Below, in pieces: positions 1-12,767 of a stretch of DNA of 64,000 nucleotides. Origin of the DNA: Mycolicibacterium litorale (lineage in GTDB: Bacteria; Actinomycetota; Actinomycetes; Mycobacteriales; Mycobacteriaceae). Numbering within the stretch: position 1 is the first letter of the stretch; each line of letters opens with the position of its first letter. Made by a program: the position numbers and the translations under genes. The stretch spans positions 1,302,001-1,366,000 of the forward strand of contig NZ_AP023287.1 of the NCBI RefSeq assembly GCF_014218295.1, given 5' to 3'. A model generated the notes under the pieces. That model did no database searches and was not told where the DNA came from. It worked only from the letters and a program-made list of their open reading frames with translations.

Positions 1-2
1 GG

Positions 3-608
3 TGGTTCCTGCTCAACCGCCCGGCGCCGTTGCAGATCGACACCGAGGTCAGCCGGTTCGCCCAACAGGTCGCGACCCTGCGCGGCAAGCTGGGGGCGAT
101 GCTGCGCGGCGGCGAACTGGCCACCGTCACCCGCACGCACCGCGAACTCGTCGAGCAGGAGGTGCCACCGGCGATTGCGGGCGCGATCAGCGAATCGCTG
201 TACGCCTACAGCCTTTTGGACATCATCGACATGGCGCACCTGCACGGGGAGGACGCCACCAAGCTGGCCCACATCTACTTCGAGCTGTCCGATCATCTCG
301 GGGTGGACACCCTGTTGATGGCGGTGTCGTCGCTGCCGCGCGGCGGCCGCTGGCACTCACTGGCGCGGCTCGCCCTGCGGGAGGACCTCTACCGCTCGCT
401 GCGCGGGTTGACGCTCGACGTCAGCAGGCGCGTCTACCCGTTCACCGACGACGTCAGCGTGGTCGACGAGTTCGAGGCGTACAACCGCCCGCGCCTCGAA
501 CGCGCCCGCCGCACCCTGGAGGAGTTCCTCGACACCGAGCAGCCGGATCTGGCCGTGGTGTCGGTGGCGTCCGCCCAGTTGCGCCGGCTGACCACGACGC
601 AGGGGTAG
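3..608 (+). CDS. gdh: NAD-specific glutamate dehydrogenase, C-terminal end (partial)
   Basis: Only the last 201 residues are present; the reading frame is open to the left edge, so the start lies outside the window. The piece is helical and begins WFLLNRPAP followed by a long helix, ending ...RRLTTTQG. It matches the C-terminal helical region of the very large (about 180 kDa) NAD-dependent glutamate dehydrogenases of actinobacteria (Rv2476c type), which deaminate glutamate to 2-oxoglutarate. The catalytic dehydrogenase domain is not in the window, so the call rests on the C-terminal region alone. It converges on the methyltransferase gene, with only 16 bases between the two stop codons. Confidence 0.85.
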   Translation, partial: WFLLNRPAPLQIDTEVSRFAQQVATLRGKLGAMLRGGELATVTRTHRELVEQEVPPAIAGAISESLYAYSLLDIIDMAHLHGEDATKLAHIYFELSDHLGVDTLLMAVSSLPRGGRWHSLARLALREDLYRSLRGLTLDVSRRVYPFTDDVSVVDEFEAYNRPRLERARRTLEEFLDTEQPDLAVVSVASAQLRRLTTTQG

Positions 609-624
609 GCGACGCCGACCGGCG

Positions 625-1356
625 TCAGGCCATCGTGGCGCGGATGCACACCGTCACGTACGGCAGCGCCAGACCGGCGGCGTTGACCAGCGCCGGATGG
701 GTGGCCAGCAGCTCGCGGACGCGGTCCAGCGTGCGGGTGCGCACCTCGGCCGGTGAGGTGATGCAGTAGCTGCGCGAGGCCACCAGGTCGATCAGCGCCT
801 GCGGGGTCAGGTAACTCGTCCACTCCACGTGGTGACGCTGGATGTCGGTGAACGGGCCGGGCAGCGACACCTGATCGGTGAACGGGTCGTTCTCGTGACC
901 GATGATGCGGCCGAGATCCTTGACCCAGCCCATCCTCTCGTCGCGGGTGTTCCACACCAGCCCGAGCCGGCCGCCGGGCCGAAGCACCCGGGTGACCTCC
1001 TTGACCGCGCGTTCGGGGTCGAACCAGTGCCAGGCCTGCGCGACCAGCACCGCGTCGACGCTGTCGTCGGCCAGCGGGATCTCCTCGGCGGTCCCGAGCA
1101 GCGCCGGGGTCTCGGGCAGCGCACCCGTGAGGACCTCGAGCATCTCCGGGATGGGGTCGACGGCGATGACGTCGAGACCGCGTTCGACCAGCCGCGTGGT
1201 CAGCTTGCCGGTGCCCGCGCCGAGGTCGAGCACGGTGTGCGCACCGCTGGGCAGCAGCCAGTCGATCGCCTCCGGCGGATACGACGGCCTGCCCCGTTCA
1301 TACGCCGCGGCCTGGGCACCGAACGACAGCGACGGGTCCGCGGGTTCCCGGGTCAC
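625..1356 (-). CDS. class I SAM-dependent methyltransferase (Rv3342-like)
   Basis: This is a 243-residue protein with the SAM-binding motif [12 protein letters not shown] at residues 42-52, an acidic motif II ([11 protein letters not shown]) and the Methyltransf_11-type segment [17 protein letters not shown]. The substrate is unknown. The GTG start overlaps the metX stop in a GTGA arrangement, so it should be translationally coupled as the third gene of the riboswitch-controlled operon metY-metX-methyltransferase. A longer in-frame reading exists upstream but lies entirely inside metX, so the GTG was chosen. The same gene order occurs in M. tuberculosis (Rv3340-Rv3342). Its place in a methionine operon makes a link to SAM use plausible, but that is inference. 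Confidence 0.85.
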   Translation of the reverse strand: MTREPADPSLSFGAQAAAYERGRPSYPPEAIDWLLPSGAHTVLDLGAGTGKLTTRLVERGLDVIAVDPIPEMLEVLTGALPETPALLGTAEEIPLADDSVDAVLVAQAWHWFDPERAVKEVTRVLRPGGRLGLVWNTRDERMGWVKDLGRIIGHENDPFTDQVSLPGPFTDIQRHHVEWTSYLTPQALIDLVASRSYCITSPAEVRTRTLDRVRELLATHPALVNAAGLALPYVTVCIRATMA

Positions 1357-2474
1357 CGCGCCGCCAGCTCCAGGGTGCGCCGGATCAGCTTGCCGACGGC
1401 CTCCGACTCGACCAGGAACCCGTCGTGGCCGTAGATGGAATCGACCACCTCCAGCCCGGTGCAGCCGGGCAGCAGGTCGGCGAGCTCGGCCTGCAGCCGC
1501 AGCGGGTAGAGCCGGTCGGAGGTGATCCCCCCGACGATCGCGGGCACGCGGCACCGCTGCAGTGCGGCGCGCACCCCGCCGCGGCCACGGCCGACGTCGT
1601 GGCTCGACAGCGCGTCGGTGAGCGCCACGTAGGTGCCGGCGTCGAACCGTTCGACCAGTTTCGCGCCCTGGTACTCCAGGTAGCTCTGGACGGCGTACCG
1701 CCCGCCCGTGGTGGGGTCCTCCTCACCCTGGGCGTCGTTGCCGAACCGGTCGTCGAGTTCCTGTTCACCGCGATAGGTCAGGTGGGCGAACCGGCGGGCG
1801 AGCGCGAGGCCGGTGGCCGGGGTGCGCCCGGTGTCGTGGTAGTCGCCACCGCACCAGTGCGGATCGGCCTTGATCGCGGCGACCTGCGTGCTCTGCGTGC
1901 CGATCTGGTCGGCGGTGGCGCGTGCGCCGACCGCGAGGATGAGCGCCGCGCGGACAGTGTCGGGATGCCCGACGATCCACTCCAGCGCCCGCGCTCCGCC
2001 CATGGATCCGCCCACCACGGCGGCGACCTGGGTGACGCCGAGCGCCTCGAGCGCGGCGAGGTCGGCCACGACCTGGTCGCGGATCGTCACGGTGGGGAAG
2101 CGCGAACCCCACGGCCTGCCGTCGGGGGCGATGGAGGCCGGCCCCGTCGACCCGCGGCATCCGCCGAGGACGTTCGTCGACACCGCGCACCAGCGGTCGG
2201 TGTCGATCGGGGCGCCCGGTCCCGCGACGCCGTCCCACCAGCCCGGGGTGGGGTGGTCGGGTCCGGCGGGGCCGGTGATGTGCGAGTCACCGGTCAGCGC
2301 GTGCAGCACCATCACCACGTTGTCGCGGGCGGGGGACAGTTCACCCCAGCGCTGCACGGCGATCGACACGTCGTCGAGCACCACACCGCTCTCCAGGGTG
2401 AGCGGGCCGATGTCGACGACACCGATCTCGCCTTCGGCGGGCAGGGTGGTGATGGGCACGTCAGAAATCGTCAC
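1353..2474 (-). CDS. metX: homoserine O-acetyltransferase
   Basis: This enzyme transfers acetyl from acetyl-CoA to L-homoserine, making O-acetylhomoserine for methionine synthesis. It is a 373-residue alpha/beta hydrolase-fold protein. The nucleophile elbow is GGSMGG with Ser157, and the rest of the triad is Asp320 (SDRLYP) and His350 (YGHDGF). The early motifs HALTGDSH and [12 protein letters not shown] are typical of MetX. The length matches the family. It follows metY by 18 bases on the same strand and its stop codon overlaps the methyltransferase start, so the three genes form one operon. M. tuberculosis annotations call this gene metA (Rv3341). Confidence 0.95.
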   Translation of the reverse strand: MTISDVPITTLPAEGEIGVVDIGPLTLESGVVLDDVSIAVQRWGELSPARDNVVMVLHALTGDSHITGPAGPDHPTPGWWDGVAGPGAPIDTDRWCAVSTNVLGGCRGSTGPASIAPDGRPWGSRFPTVTIRDQVVADLAALEALGVTQVAAVVGGSMGGARALEWIVGHPDTVRAALILAVGARATADQIGTQSTQVAAIKADPHWCGGDYHDTGRTPATGLALARRFAHLTYRGEQELDDRFGNDAQGEEDPTTGGRYAVQSYLEYQGAKLVERFDAGTYVALTDALSSHDVGRGRGGVRAALQRCRVPAIVGGITSDRLYPLRLQAELADLLPGCTGLEVVDSIYGHDGFLVESEAVGKLIRRTLELAAR

Positions 2475-2492
2475 TTGCGGGTCTCTTCGGAT

Positions 2493-3815
<1,323 letters not shown>

Positions 3816-3843
3816 GTGCAACGAACCTCCATCTGTGCTCTGG

Positions 3844-3863
3844 GGGTCCGTGCTCGCGGACCC
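3844..3863 (-). promoter_or_regulatory. candidate expression-platform hairpin downstream of SAM-IV
   Basis: On the minus strand GGGTCCG and CGGACCC form a perfect 7-bp stem closed by the loop CGAGCA. Its 5' arm uses the last bases of the aptamer (GCGGGTC), so the hairpin and the complete 3' part of the aptamer cannot both form. No U-tract follows, and GGAGG plus the metY ATG come about 15-30 bases later. That suggests a translational or Rho-type switch rather than an intrinsic terminator, but this is inference from base pairing only. Confidence 0.5.
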
Positions 3864-3977
3864 GCGCTTGCCGCGTAGCCGTCATGGCTACTCAACCTGG
3901 TCATCACCCGGGGCACCCCACCGCGGTTGGAGGGTTGCCGGCCAGCAAGCCGGGGCTTGACGCTGGCACTCATGACC
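3859..3977 (-). ncRNA. SAM-IV riboswitch aptamer in the metY leader
   Basis: On the minus strand this 119-nt segment runs from GGTCATGAGTGCCAGCG to CAAGCGCGGGTC. It has the SAM-I/SAM-IV core: the first strand GGTCAT pairs with ATGACC (P1), with the internal CCGGCAACCCTCC strand, a GGGTGATGACC closing strand, and the extra 3' hairpin GTAGCC/GGCTAC followed by CGCGGCAAGCGCGGG that sets SAM-IV apart. From memory it is nearly base-for-base the Mycobacterium sp. MCS RNA used for structural work, also 119 nt. It lies 44 bases upstream of the metY ATG, so SAM binding should repress metY-metX expression. Confidence 0.95.
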
Positions 3978-4129
3978 GCCAGGAAGCTTATCTCACCGCC
4001 GACCGGCGTTGCCACCGCGCATTCCCGGAGTCCGGGCGGATCGAAGGGACCGGTTTCTGCTCCGGTGTCTGCCGGGTAGCGTCGTATCCGACAACGCGGA
4101 GCTTCGAACTGACGCCGGGAGAACACCAC

Positions 4130-6388
4130 ATGAGCGCCGAGCAGCCGACCATCATCTACACGCTGACCGACGAGGCACCGTTGCTGGCGACGTACGGTTT
4201 CCTGCCGATCGTGCGGACGTTCGCCGAGCCCGCCGGCATCAACGTCGAAACCAGTGACATCTCCGTCGCCGCCCGCATCCTGGCCGAGTTCCCCGAGCGG
4301 CTGACCGATGAGCAGCGAGTACCGGACAACCTCGGCGAGCTCGGCAAGCTCACCCAGGATCCGGACACCAACATCATCAAGCTGCCGAACATCAGCGCCT
4401 CGGTGCCGCAGCTGCTGGCCGCCATCAAGGAACTCAAGGCCAAGGGGTACGACCTGCCCGACTACCCGGGCGACCCCAAGACCGACGAGGAGAAGGAGAT
4501 CCGGGCGCGCTACGCCAACTGCCTCGGCAGCGCCGTCAACCCCGTTCTGCGCGAAGGGAACTCGGACCGGCGCGCACCCAAGGCGGTCAAGGAGTACGCC
4601 CGCAAGCACCCGCACAGCATGGGTGAGTGGTCGATGGCGTCGCGCACCCACGTGGCGACGATGAAGCACGGCGACTTCTATCACGGTGAGAAGTCGATGA
4701 CGATCGACCGCGACCGCAAGGTCAAGATGGTGCTCGAAACCAAGAGCGGCGAGACCGTCGTCCTCAAGCCCGAGGTCAAGCTCGACGAGGGCGACATCAT
4801 CGACAGCATGTACATGAGCAAGAAGGCGCTGTGCGAGTTCTACGAAGCGCAGATGCAGGATGCTTATGAGACCGGCGTGATGTTCTCCCTGCACGTCAAG
4901 GCGACCATGATGAAGGTCAGCCACCCGATCGTGTTCGGCCACGCGGTGAAGGTCTTCTACAAGGAGGCGTTCGCCAAGCACCAGAAGCTGTTCGACGAGC
5001 TCGGCGTCAACGTCAACAACGGCATGTCCGATCTCTACGACAAGATCGAGAAGCTGCCGGCCTCGCAGCGCGAGGAGATCATCAACGACATCCACGCCTG
5101 CCACGAGCACCGGCCGGAGCTGGCGATGGTCGATTCGGCGCGCGGCATCACCAACTTCCACTCACCGTCCGACGTGATCGTCGACGCCTCGATGCCGGCG
5201 ATGATCCGCCTCGGCGGCAAGATGTACGGCGCCGACGGACGCACCAAGGACACCAAGGCCGTCAACCCGGAGTCGACGTTCTCCCGGATCTACCAGGAGA
5301 TGATCAACTGGTGTAAGACCAACGGGCAGTTCGACCCGACGACCATGGGCACGGTCCCCAACGTCGGCCTGATGGCACAGAAGGCCGAGGAGTACGGCAG
5401 CCACGACAAGACGTTCGAGATCCCCGAGGACGGCGTCGCCAACATCGTCGACATCGACACCGGCGAGGTGCTGCTGACCCAGAACGTCGAAGAGGGCGAC
5501 ATCTGGCGCATGCCGATCGTCAAGGACGCCCCGATCCGGGACTGGGTCAAGCTGGCCGTCACCCGGGCGCGCGCGTCGGGCATGACGGCGGTGTTCTGGC
5601 TCGACACCGAGCGCCCCCACGAGGCCGAGCTGCGCAAGAAGGTCAAGCAGTACCTGAAGGACCACGACACCGAGGGCCTTCACATCCAGATCATGCCGCA
5701 GGTGTGGGCCATGCGGTACACGCTCGAGCGGGTGACGCGCGGCCAGGACACCATCGCGGTGACCGGCAACATCCTGCGCGACTACCTCACCGACCTGTTC
5801 CCGATCCTGGAGCTCGGCACCAGCGCCAAGATGCTCTCGATCGTGCCGCTGATGGCCGGTGGCGGGCTGTACGAGACCGGGGCCGGCGGGTCGGCGCCCA
5901 AGCACGTCCACCAGCTCGTCGAGGAGAACCACCTGCGCTGGGATTCGCTGGGTGAATTCCTCGCTCTCGGTGCGTGTTTCGAGGACATGGGCGCCAAGAC
6001 GGGCAACAAGCGCGCCATCCTGCTCGGCAAGACGCTGGATTCGGCGATCGGCAAGCTGCTGGAGAACGACAAGAGCCCGTCGCGTAAGACCGGCGAACTC
6101 GACAACCGGGGCAGCCAGTTCTACCTGGCCTTGTACTGGGCGCAGGAACTCGCCGCCCAGACCGACGACCAGGAACTCGCCGACCACTTCGGGCCGCTGG
6201 CCAAGACGCTGGCCGACAACGAGAACACCATCGTCACCGAACTCAACGCGGCGCAGGGCAAGTCGGTCGACATCGGCGGCTACTACTACCCCGACCGGGA
6301 GAAGACCACCGCCGTCATGCGGCCGAGCAAGACGCTCAACGACGCGTTGGAGTCGGCGACCGTCGCCCCGGTGACCGAGCAGGCTTAA
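4130..6388 (+). CDS. icd2: isocitrate dehydrogenase, NADP-dependent, monomeric type
   Basis: This TCA-cycle enzyme oxidises isocitrate to 2-oxoglutarate and CO2, reducing NADP. It is 752 residues, the size of the monomeric (about 80 kDa) IDH family, and is collinear with it from [20 protein letters not shown] to the C-terminal [10 protein letters not shown]. Family blocks visible include [30 protein letters not shown] and [20 protein letters not shown]. The frame is open upstream through the metY leader, but the ATG has GGGAGA seven bases before it and begins the conserved sequence. Its stop codon TAA shares the TTAA tetranucleotide with the stop of the convergent hydrolase. Confidence 0.95.
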   Translation: MSAEQPTIIYTLTDEAPLLATYGFLPIVRTFAEPAGINVETSDISVAARILAEFPERLTDEQRVPDNLGELGKLTQDPDTNIIKLPNISASVPQLLAAIKELKAKGYDLPDYPGDPKTDEEKEIRARYANCLGSAVNPVLREGNSDRRAPKAVKEYARKHPHSMGEWSMASRTHVATMKHGDFYHGEKSMTIDRDRKVKMVLETKSGETVVLKPEVKLDEGDIIDSMYMSKKALCEFYEAQMQDAYETGVMFSLHVKATMMKVSHPIVFGHAVKVFYKEAFAKHQKLFDELGVNVNNGMSDLYDKIEKLPASQREEIINDIHACHEHRPELAMVDSARGITNFHSPSDVIVDASMPAMIRLGGKMYGADGRTKDTKAVNPESTFSRIYQEMINWCKTNGQFDPTTMGTVPNVGLMAQKAEEYGSHDKTFEIPEDGVANIVDIDTGEVLLTQNVEEGDIWRMPIVKDAPIRDWVKLAVTRARASGMTAVFWLDTERPHEAELRKKVKQYLKDHDTEGLHIQIMPQVWAMRYTLERVTRGQDTIAVTGNILRDYLTDLFPILELGTSAKMLSIVPLMAGGGLYETGAGGSAPKHVHQLVEENHLRWDSLGEFLALGACFEDMGAKTGNKRAILLGKTLDSAIGKLLENDKSPSRKTGELDNRGSQFYLALYWAQELAAQTDDQELADHFGPLAKTLADNENTIVTELNAAQGKSVDIGGYYYPDREKTTAVMRPSKTLNDALESATVAPVTEQA

Positions 6389-7221
6389 CCGCCGAGCGCC
6401 TCGCGCGGCGGCGGGGTCGCGTGCTGGTCGACGAACTCGACGATCAGCTGCGCGACCCGGTCGGGTGCCTCGAACATCGGGATGTGGCCGACGCCGTCGA
6501 GGTGGGTCACCTTCGTGTCCGAGGGCAGGTGCTTGGTGAAGTGCCGGGTGAATCGCGGATGCGGCAGCACCCGGTCCTTCTCGCAGATGACCAGATGGGT
6601 CGGCGCCTTCCCCTCGGCGATCTCCAGCAGGCCGGGCAACGTCAGCGACTTGACCAGCAGCTGGTAGTAGGCCGGGCAGTGCGCGACGTCGTCGATGATG
6701 TCGGCGACATCATCGACGGACAGACCCGCCCGCGTGGCGCTCACGGCGGGGTAGGTCAGGTAGGGCGTGATCGGAAGCTTCAACACCCGGTTGCCGAGCA
6801 GCTTGACGACGACGTAGAGCGGCAGCCCGGCGAGGAACTTGCCGACGATCTCGAACTTCGCCGGGGTGAAGTGCCGCCAGCCGCCTGCCGGGGCGATCCC
6901 GGTCAGCGTGCGCGCGCGGCCGCGCCGCTCCAACTCGAACGCCACCCAGCCGCCCAGCGAGTTGCCGACGATGTGGGCGGTCTCCCAGCCCAGGGCGTCC
7001 ATCCGGCGTTCGACGTCGTCGGCCAGCGAGCCGCTGTCGAGGAAGAACGGCCCCTTCGCCCCGCCGTTGTGGCCCGGCATCGTCGGCGCGAAGACCTCAT
7101 AGCGACCGGTCTCGGCGATCGCCGGCGCCACCTTCTTCCACACACTCTGCGACATCATGAACGGGTGCAGCAGCAGGACGGGTTCGCCGGATCCGACGTG
7201 GATCGGTGCGCGTTCGGTCAT
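6385..7221 (-). CDS. alpha/beta hydrolase (Rv3337/Rv3338-like)
   Basis: This 278-residue cytosolic alpha/beta hydrolase shows the nucleophile elbow GNSLGG (Ser88), the acid in CEKDRVLP (Asp216) and the histidine in VGHIPMFEAP (His246). The oxyanion-side motif LLLHPFMMS sits near residue 20. The substrate is unknown; relatives include epoxide-hydrolase-like and ester-cleaving enzymes. It is divergent from xthA, with 62 bases between the start codons, and converges on icd2 so tightly that the two stop codons overlap at TTAA. In M. tuberculosis the equivalent locus is annotated as two adjacent hydrolase pieces; here it is a single intact gene. Confidence 0.85.
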   Translation of the reverse strand: MTERAPIHVGSGEPVLLLHPFMMSQSVWKKVAPAIAETGRYEVFAPTMPGHNGGAKGPFFLDSGSLADDVERRMDALGWETAHIVGNSLGGWVAFELERRGRARTLTGIAPAGGWRHFTPAKFEIVGKFLAGLPLYVVVKLLGNRVLKLPITPYLTYPAVSATRAGLSVDDVADIIDDVAHCPAYYQLLVKSLTLPGLLEIAEGKAPTHLVICEKDRVLPHPRFTRHFTKHLPSDTKVTHLDGVGHIPMFEAPDRVAQLIVEFVDQHATPPPREALGG

Positions 7222-7283
7222 GCTGCCCGAGGTTAAAGGTGATACCGCCGGTACCGCAAGACGGTCGGCTAGGGTCTGGCGCC

Positions 7284-9130
<1,847 letters not shown>

Positions 9131-9145
9131 CGACTGGAGGCTGGT

Positions 9146-10171
9146 GTGGAGGAACCGGCCAAACCGGGTGTGCTCGACCGGCTGCGCGCCCGCTACGGCT
9201 GGTTCGACCACGTCATGCGGGCCCAGCAGCGCTACCAGGACAGCAAGGGTGACTTCTACGCCGCGGGCATCACCTACTTCACGGTGTTCGCGCTGTTCCC
9301 GCTCACCATGGTGGGGTTCTCCATCGGCGGCTTCGTGCTGGCCAACCGGCCCGATCTGCTCGAGGACCTGGAGAACCGCATCCGCAGCGCGGTCTCCGGC
9401 GACTTCAGCCAGCAGCTGATCGAGGTGATGAACGCCGCGATCGAGTCCCGCACCTCGGTCGGGCTGATCGGTCTGGCGACCGCGGCGTGGGCGGGTCTGG
9501 GCTGGATGAACAACCTGCGCGAGGCGCTCAGCCAGATGTGGGGTCTGCAGCGCGGCGAGCAGTCGGGCTTCGTCGGCACCAAACTGTCGGATCTGCTGGC
9601 GCTGGTGTCGACCTTCCTGGCGCTCGCCGTGACGATCGGCCTCACCGCGCTCGGGGATCGCGGGTTCATGCGCAGGGTGCTGGCCTGGCTGCAGATCCCC
9701 GAACTTCCCGGATTGAGTTTCGGGCTGCGGATCGCCTCGCTGCTGGTGTCGATCCTGGTGTCGTGGCTGTTGTTCACCTGGATCATCGCCCGGCTGCCGC
9801 GCGAGTCCATCAGCTTCCGCAGTTCGGTGCGTGCGGGACTGCTCGCGGGTGTGGCGTTCGAGGTGTTCAAACAGGTCGGCTCGATCTACCTGCAGTCGGT
9901 GGTCAGCGGACCCGCAGGCGCGACGTTCGGACCCGTCCTCGGTCTGATGGTGTTCGCCTACATCACCGCTCGACTGATCCTGTTCGCCACGGCGTGGGCC
10001 GCCACCGCGCGCGAGAACATGCTCGCCGCGCCGGTGGACCCGCCCAACCCCGCTCAGATCACCACCCGGGTGCAGGTCCGCGAGGGTGTCGGACCGGCCG
10101 GCGCGGTGGCCGCCGCTGCGTTGGGAGCGCTTGGCGCCCTGGGCCTTTCGCGCCTGCGCCGGCGTCAGTGA
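9146..10171 (+). CDS. YihY/BrkB (YhjD) family inner-membrane protein
   Basis: This is a 341-residue membrane protein with roughly six hydrophobic segments, for example TYFTVFALFPLTMVGFSIGG, LLALVSTFLALAVTIGL, LLVSILVSWLLFTWIIARL and a final LGLMVFAYITARLILFATAW. The N-terminal soluble part FDHVMRAQQRYQDSKGDFYAAGITYF and the SVVSGPAGATFGPVLGLMVF motif are diagnostic of the YihY/BrkB family. Its biochemical role is not established; the family has been linked to export of complex molecules. The C-terminus ends in a basic GLSRLRRRQ. The start is GTG behind GGAGG. Its stop codon overlaps the stop of the convergent SMR gene by seven bases. Confidence 0.85.
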   Translation: MEEPAKPGVLDRLRARYGWFDHVMRAQQRYQDSKGDFYAAGITYFTVFALFPLTMVGFSIGGFVLANRPDLLEDLENRIRSAVSGDFSQQLIEVMNAAIESRTSVGLIGLATAAWAGLGWMNNLREALSQMWGLQRGEQSGFVGTKLSDLLALVSTFLALAVTIGLTALGDRGFMRRVLAWLQIPELPGLSFGLRIASLLVSILVSWLLFTWIIARLPRESISFRSSVRAGLLAGVAFEVFKQVGSIYLQSVVSGPAGATFGPVLGLMVFAYITARLILFATAWAATARENMLAAPVDPPNPAQITTRVQVREGVGPAGAVAAAALGALGALGLSRLRRRQ

Positions 10172-10488
10172 CCCTGGCTGACCAACTGCAGGCCGACCAC
10201 GCAGCCCACGATGCCCAGGATCAGCGCCACCTTGACCAGCGAGAAGCTCTCCTCGCCGGTGGCCAACGAATAGACGACTGTGAGCGCCGCACCGACACCC
10301 ACCCACACGGCGTAGCCGGTGCCGACCGGCAGTTCGCGCAGCGCGTATCCCAGACCGCCCATCGAGATGACCACGGCGACAACGAACACCGCGATGGGAA
10401 CGGGACGGGTGAACCCCTCCGACTTGCTCAGGGCCACGGCCCACACCGCTTCGAACGCACCCGAGAGGATGAGGATCAGCCAGGACAC
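10165..10488 (-). CDS. sugE: SMR-family guanidinium exporter (SugE/Gdx type)
   Basis: This 107-residue protein with four transmembrane helices belongs to the small multidrug resistance family. The conserved membrane glutamate is E13 in LSGAFEAVWA, and LPVGTGYAVWVGVGA is the SugE/Gdx signature rather than that of the polyaromatic-cation EmrE branch. SugE/Gdx proteins exchange guanidinium for protons. The GTG start is set by GGAGG six bases upstream. A guanidine-III riboswitch ends nine bases before the start codon's RBS region, which strongly supports guanidinium as substrate. It is transcribed alone, divergent from the nitronate monooxygenase-like gene. Confidence 0.93.
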   Translation of the reverse strand: MSWLILILSGAFEAVWAVALSKSEGFTRPVPIAVFVVAVVISMGGLGYALRELPVGTGYAVWVGVGAALTVVYSLATGEESFSLVKVALILGIVGCVVGLQLVSQGH

Positions 10489-10503
10489 AGTGCACCTCCG
10501 TAA

Positions 10504-10545
10504 GCGCCGTCTTGTCGCTGGCCGGGTACGGTGCCGCTCGTCCGG
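10504..10545 (-). ncRNA. guanidine-III (mini-ykkC-III class) riboswitch
   Basis: The minus strand reads CCGGACGAGCGGCACCGTAC then CCGGCCAGCGACAAGACGGC and GC, 42 nt. It contains the conserved guanidine-III features CCGGACGAG, CCGTACCCGG and ACAAGACGGCGC, which fold into the compact pseudoknot known from Thermobifida fusca. The Shine-Dalgarno GGAGG of the exporter begins five bases after the aptamer, so ligand-dependent folding can control ribosome access. Guanidine should turn expression on. Confidence 0.93.
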
Positions 10546-10594
10546 TGTCAACTGGTGACCGCACCAGGTTAGCAAGGCGGTAGCGTCGCACTTG

Positions 10595-11476
10595 ATGCCC
10601 TCGAAGAAGCCCCTGTCGACGCTGTGGAGCCGGTCGATGGGCATCGACGTGCCCGTCGTCAACGCCCCCATGGGTGGCGCCGCCGGCGGCCGCCTCGCCG
10701 CCGCGGTGTCACGCGCCGGCGGGCTCGGCATGGTGGGGATGGGCAGCGCCGGTACCGCCGAGCAGCTCGACGCGGAACTCCGCGGGGTCGACGGGCTCGA
10801 CCGCCCGTTCGGGATCGGACTGGTGCACTGGGTCGTCGAGGCGCGCCCCGGCCTGCTGGACCGGGCGTTGGCGGCCGGGCCGGCGCTGCTGTCGGTGAGC
10901 TTCGGCGAGGACTGGCCCTGGGTGCGCCGCGCGCACGAGGCGGGCGTGCTCGCCGCGACCCAGGTCGGCACCGTCGCGGCGGCGATGCGGGCGGTCGACG
11001 CCGGCGTCGACGTGCTGGTGGCCCGCGGCGCCGAGGGCGGTGGCCACGGCGAACCGCGGGTCGGCACGCTGGCGTTGCTGACCGATCTGCTCGACCGCGT
11101 CGAGGTGCCCGTGCTGGCGGCCGGCGGGATCGCCTCTGGGCGTGGCCTTGCCGCCGTGCTCGCCGCGGGTGCCTCGGCCGCGTGGGTCGGCACCGCCTTC
11201 GCCGCCTGCCCCGAGGCGACGACGCAACCGGCCGCGCGCGGGGCCATGATGGCCGCCGAGGGCGACCAGACGGCGCTGACCCGGACCTTCGACATCGACA
11301 GCGGCTACCCGTGGCCCGAGCACCTTCCCGAACGTGTGCTGACCGACGGCGCGGGCCGGCCGACGCCGGTCAACGCGGGTCAGGGCGTGGGCATGGTGAC
11401 GGCTGCCGAGCCGGCCGCCGAGTTGATCGCGCGCCTGTGCGCGGACGCCGAGGAGCTGCTGCGCCGCTGGGCGTGA
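10595..11476 (+). CDS. nitronate monooxygenase-like FMN oxidoreductase
   Basis: This 293-residue TIM-barrel protein is of the 2-nitropropane dioxygenase / nitronate monooxygenase family. It has the FMN-barrel start IDVPVVNAPMGGAAGGRLAAAV, the phosphate-binding stretch LVARGAEGGGHG, LAAGGIASGRGLAAVLAAGA and AAWVGTAFAACPEA. These enzymes oxidise nitronates with FMN and oxygen; many actinobacterial members have unproven substrates. A TTG lies directly before the ATG; ATG is preferred. The gene is divergent from the guanidine-regulated exporter, but nothing shows the two are co-regulated. Confidence 0.8.
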   Translation: MPSKKPLSTLWSRSMGIDVPVVNAPMGGAAGGRLAAAVSRAGGLGMVGMGSAGTAEQLDAELRGVDGLDRPFGIGLVHWVVEARPGLLDRALAAGPALLSVSFGEDWPWVRRAHEAGVLAATQVGTVAAAMRAVDAGVDVLVARGAEGGGHGEPRVGTLALLTDLLDRVEVPVLAAGGIASGRGLAAVLAAGASAAWVGTAFAACPEATTQPAARGAMMAAEGDQTALTRTFDIDSGYPWPEHLPERVLTDGAGRPTPVNAGQGVGMVTAAEPAAELIARLCADAEELLRRWA

Positions 11477-11479
11477 CCG

Positions 11480-12712
11480 TCAGTGCTGCGGGCGCCGGTT
11501 GAGGGAGCGGGCCGCCATGATCAGCGCGAACACGATGATGCTTCCGATCACGCCCACACCGACCCGCACGGGCATGGCGTCGGCGGCGGGCAGCACCGCG
11601 GCCGCCTGCGCGGCGGCCTCGGTCTCGGCGGTGTCGGGCTCCGGGCCGAGCGAGGGGTCGGGTTCGATCAGCGTGCCGACCTTGGTGCCCTGCGGCAGGC
11701 CGAAGCCGTAGTCGAGCAGGCGGGCGGCCTGCTCCCACGGCGCGATGGGCTGGCGGGTCCCGCGCAGCAGCACCGCGACCAGTCGGCGCCCGTCGCGTTC
11801 GGCGCCGCCGACGAAGGTCTGCCCGGCGTCGTCGGTGAAGCCGGTCTTGCCGCCGAGCGCCCCCGGATAGTTGTAGAGCAGCTTGACGTCGTTCTCGATC
11901 GGGTACGGCGGGTTGCCGTCGCGACCGGGGAAGTCGTAGGTGCGCGTCGACACGATCTCGGTGAAAGTCGGGTTGCGCCAGGCGTATCGGTAGAACAGCG
12001 CGAGGTCGTAGGCCGACGTGCTCATCCCCGGCCCGTCCAGCCCGGAGGGCGTGGCCACGCGGGTGTCGCGGCCGCCGAGCTTGCCGGCCAGCTGGTTGAG
12101 TTTGAGCAGTGCGGTGTCCATGCCGCCGAGTTGGCGGGCCAGCGCGTGGGCGGCGTCGTTGCCGGAGTACATCATCAGCCCGTGCAGCAGATCGTTGACG
12201 GTGTAGACGCCGCCGGCGTCGACGCCGACGCGGGTGCCCTCGGACGCCGCGTCCTCGGCGGTGCCGGGCACGGCCTTGGCGAGGTTGAGTTCCTCGAGCG
12301 ACTGGATCGCGGTCAGCACCTTGATCACGCTGGCCGGGCGGTGTCTGCCGTGCGGGTCGCGGGCCGCGATCACGTCACCGGTGTCCATGTCGGCGACCAG
12401 CCACGCCTCGGCCGAGACGTCACCGGGTGCGGGCGGCGCGCCGGGTGCGGTGATGATGCCGCAGCCGGACAGCGCGTCGCCGCCGAGCGGGGTGCTCGGG
12501 ACGGGCAGCGCGACGGGCGGCGCCTGCCCGGGCTTGGGCACTTCGGACGCGTCGATCGCCGGGGGCGTGGTCTCGCGGTACGGGCACGTCGCGGTCTGCG
12601 GGGCGGGTTGGGCACCGGCACCCGGCGCTGCGACGAGTGCGGGTGCGACCAGCATCGCCACCGCCGCGGCCAGCGCGGCAGCGCGGGTCGAGAGGTTCCG
12701 TGAGGTCGCCAT
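11480..12712 (-). CDS. dacB1: D-alanyl-D-alanine carboxypeptidase, membrane-anchored (DacB1-like)
   Basis: This penicillin-binding serine peptidase trims the terminal D-Ala of peptidoglycan stem peptides outside the membrane. It is 410 residues with a signal peptide (hydrophobic [21 protein letters not shown], residues 11-31). The catalytic motifs are S128-V-I-K131, S183-G-N185 and K289-T-G291. A C-terminal transmembrane segment ([20 protein letters not shown]) anchors it. The ATG was chosen because the signal peptide starts there; the upstream in-frame extension is hydrophilic and contains the promoter-region repeats. Its stop lies three bases from the end of the convergent nitronate monooxygenase-like gene. 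The location is equivalent to Rv3330. Confidence 0.93.
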   Translation of the reverse strand: MATSRNLSTRAAALAAAVAMLVAPALVAAPGAGAQPAPQTATCPYRETTPPAIDASEVPKPGQAPPVALPVPSTPLGGDALSGCGIITAPGAPPAPGDVSAEAWLVADMDTGDVIAARDPHGRHRPASVIKVLTAIQSLEELNLAKAVPGTAEDAASEGTRVGVDAGGVYTVNDLLHGLMMYSGNDAAHALARQLGGMDTALLKLNQLAGKLGGRDTRVATPSGLDGPGMSTSAYDLALFYRYAWRNPTFTEIVSTRTYDFPGRDGNPPYPIENDVKLLYNYPGALGGKTGFTDDAGQTFVGGAERDGRRLVAVLLRGTRQPIAPWEQAARLLDYGFGLPQGTKVGTLIEPDPSLGPEPDTAETEAAAQAAAVLPAADAMPVRVGVGVIGSIIVFALIMAARSLNRRPQH

Positions 12713-12767
12713 CAACGCGGAGATTAGGGGATCGGCGCGCCGTTCGCCCGGAGGCTCGCGGTGCTCA

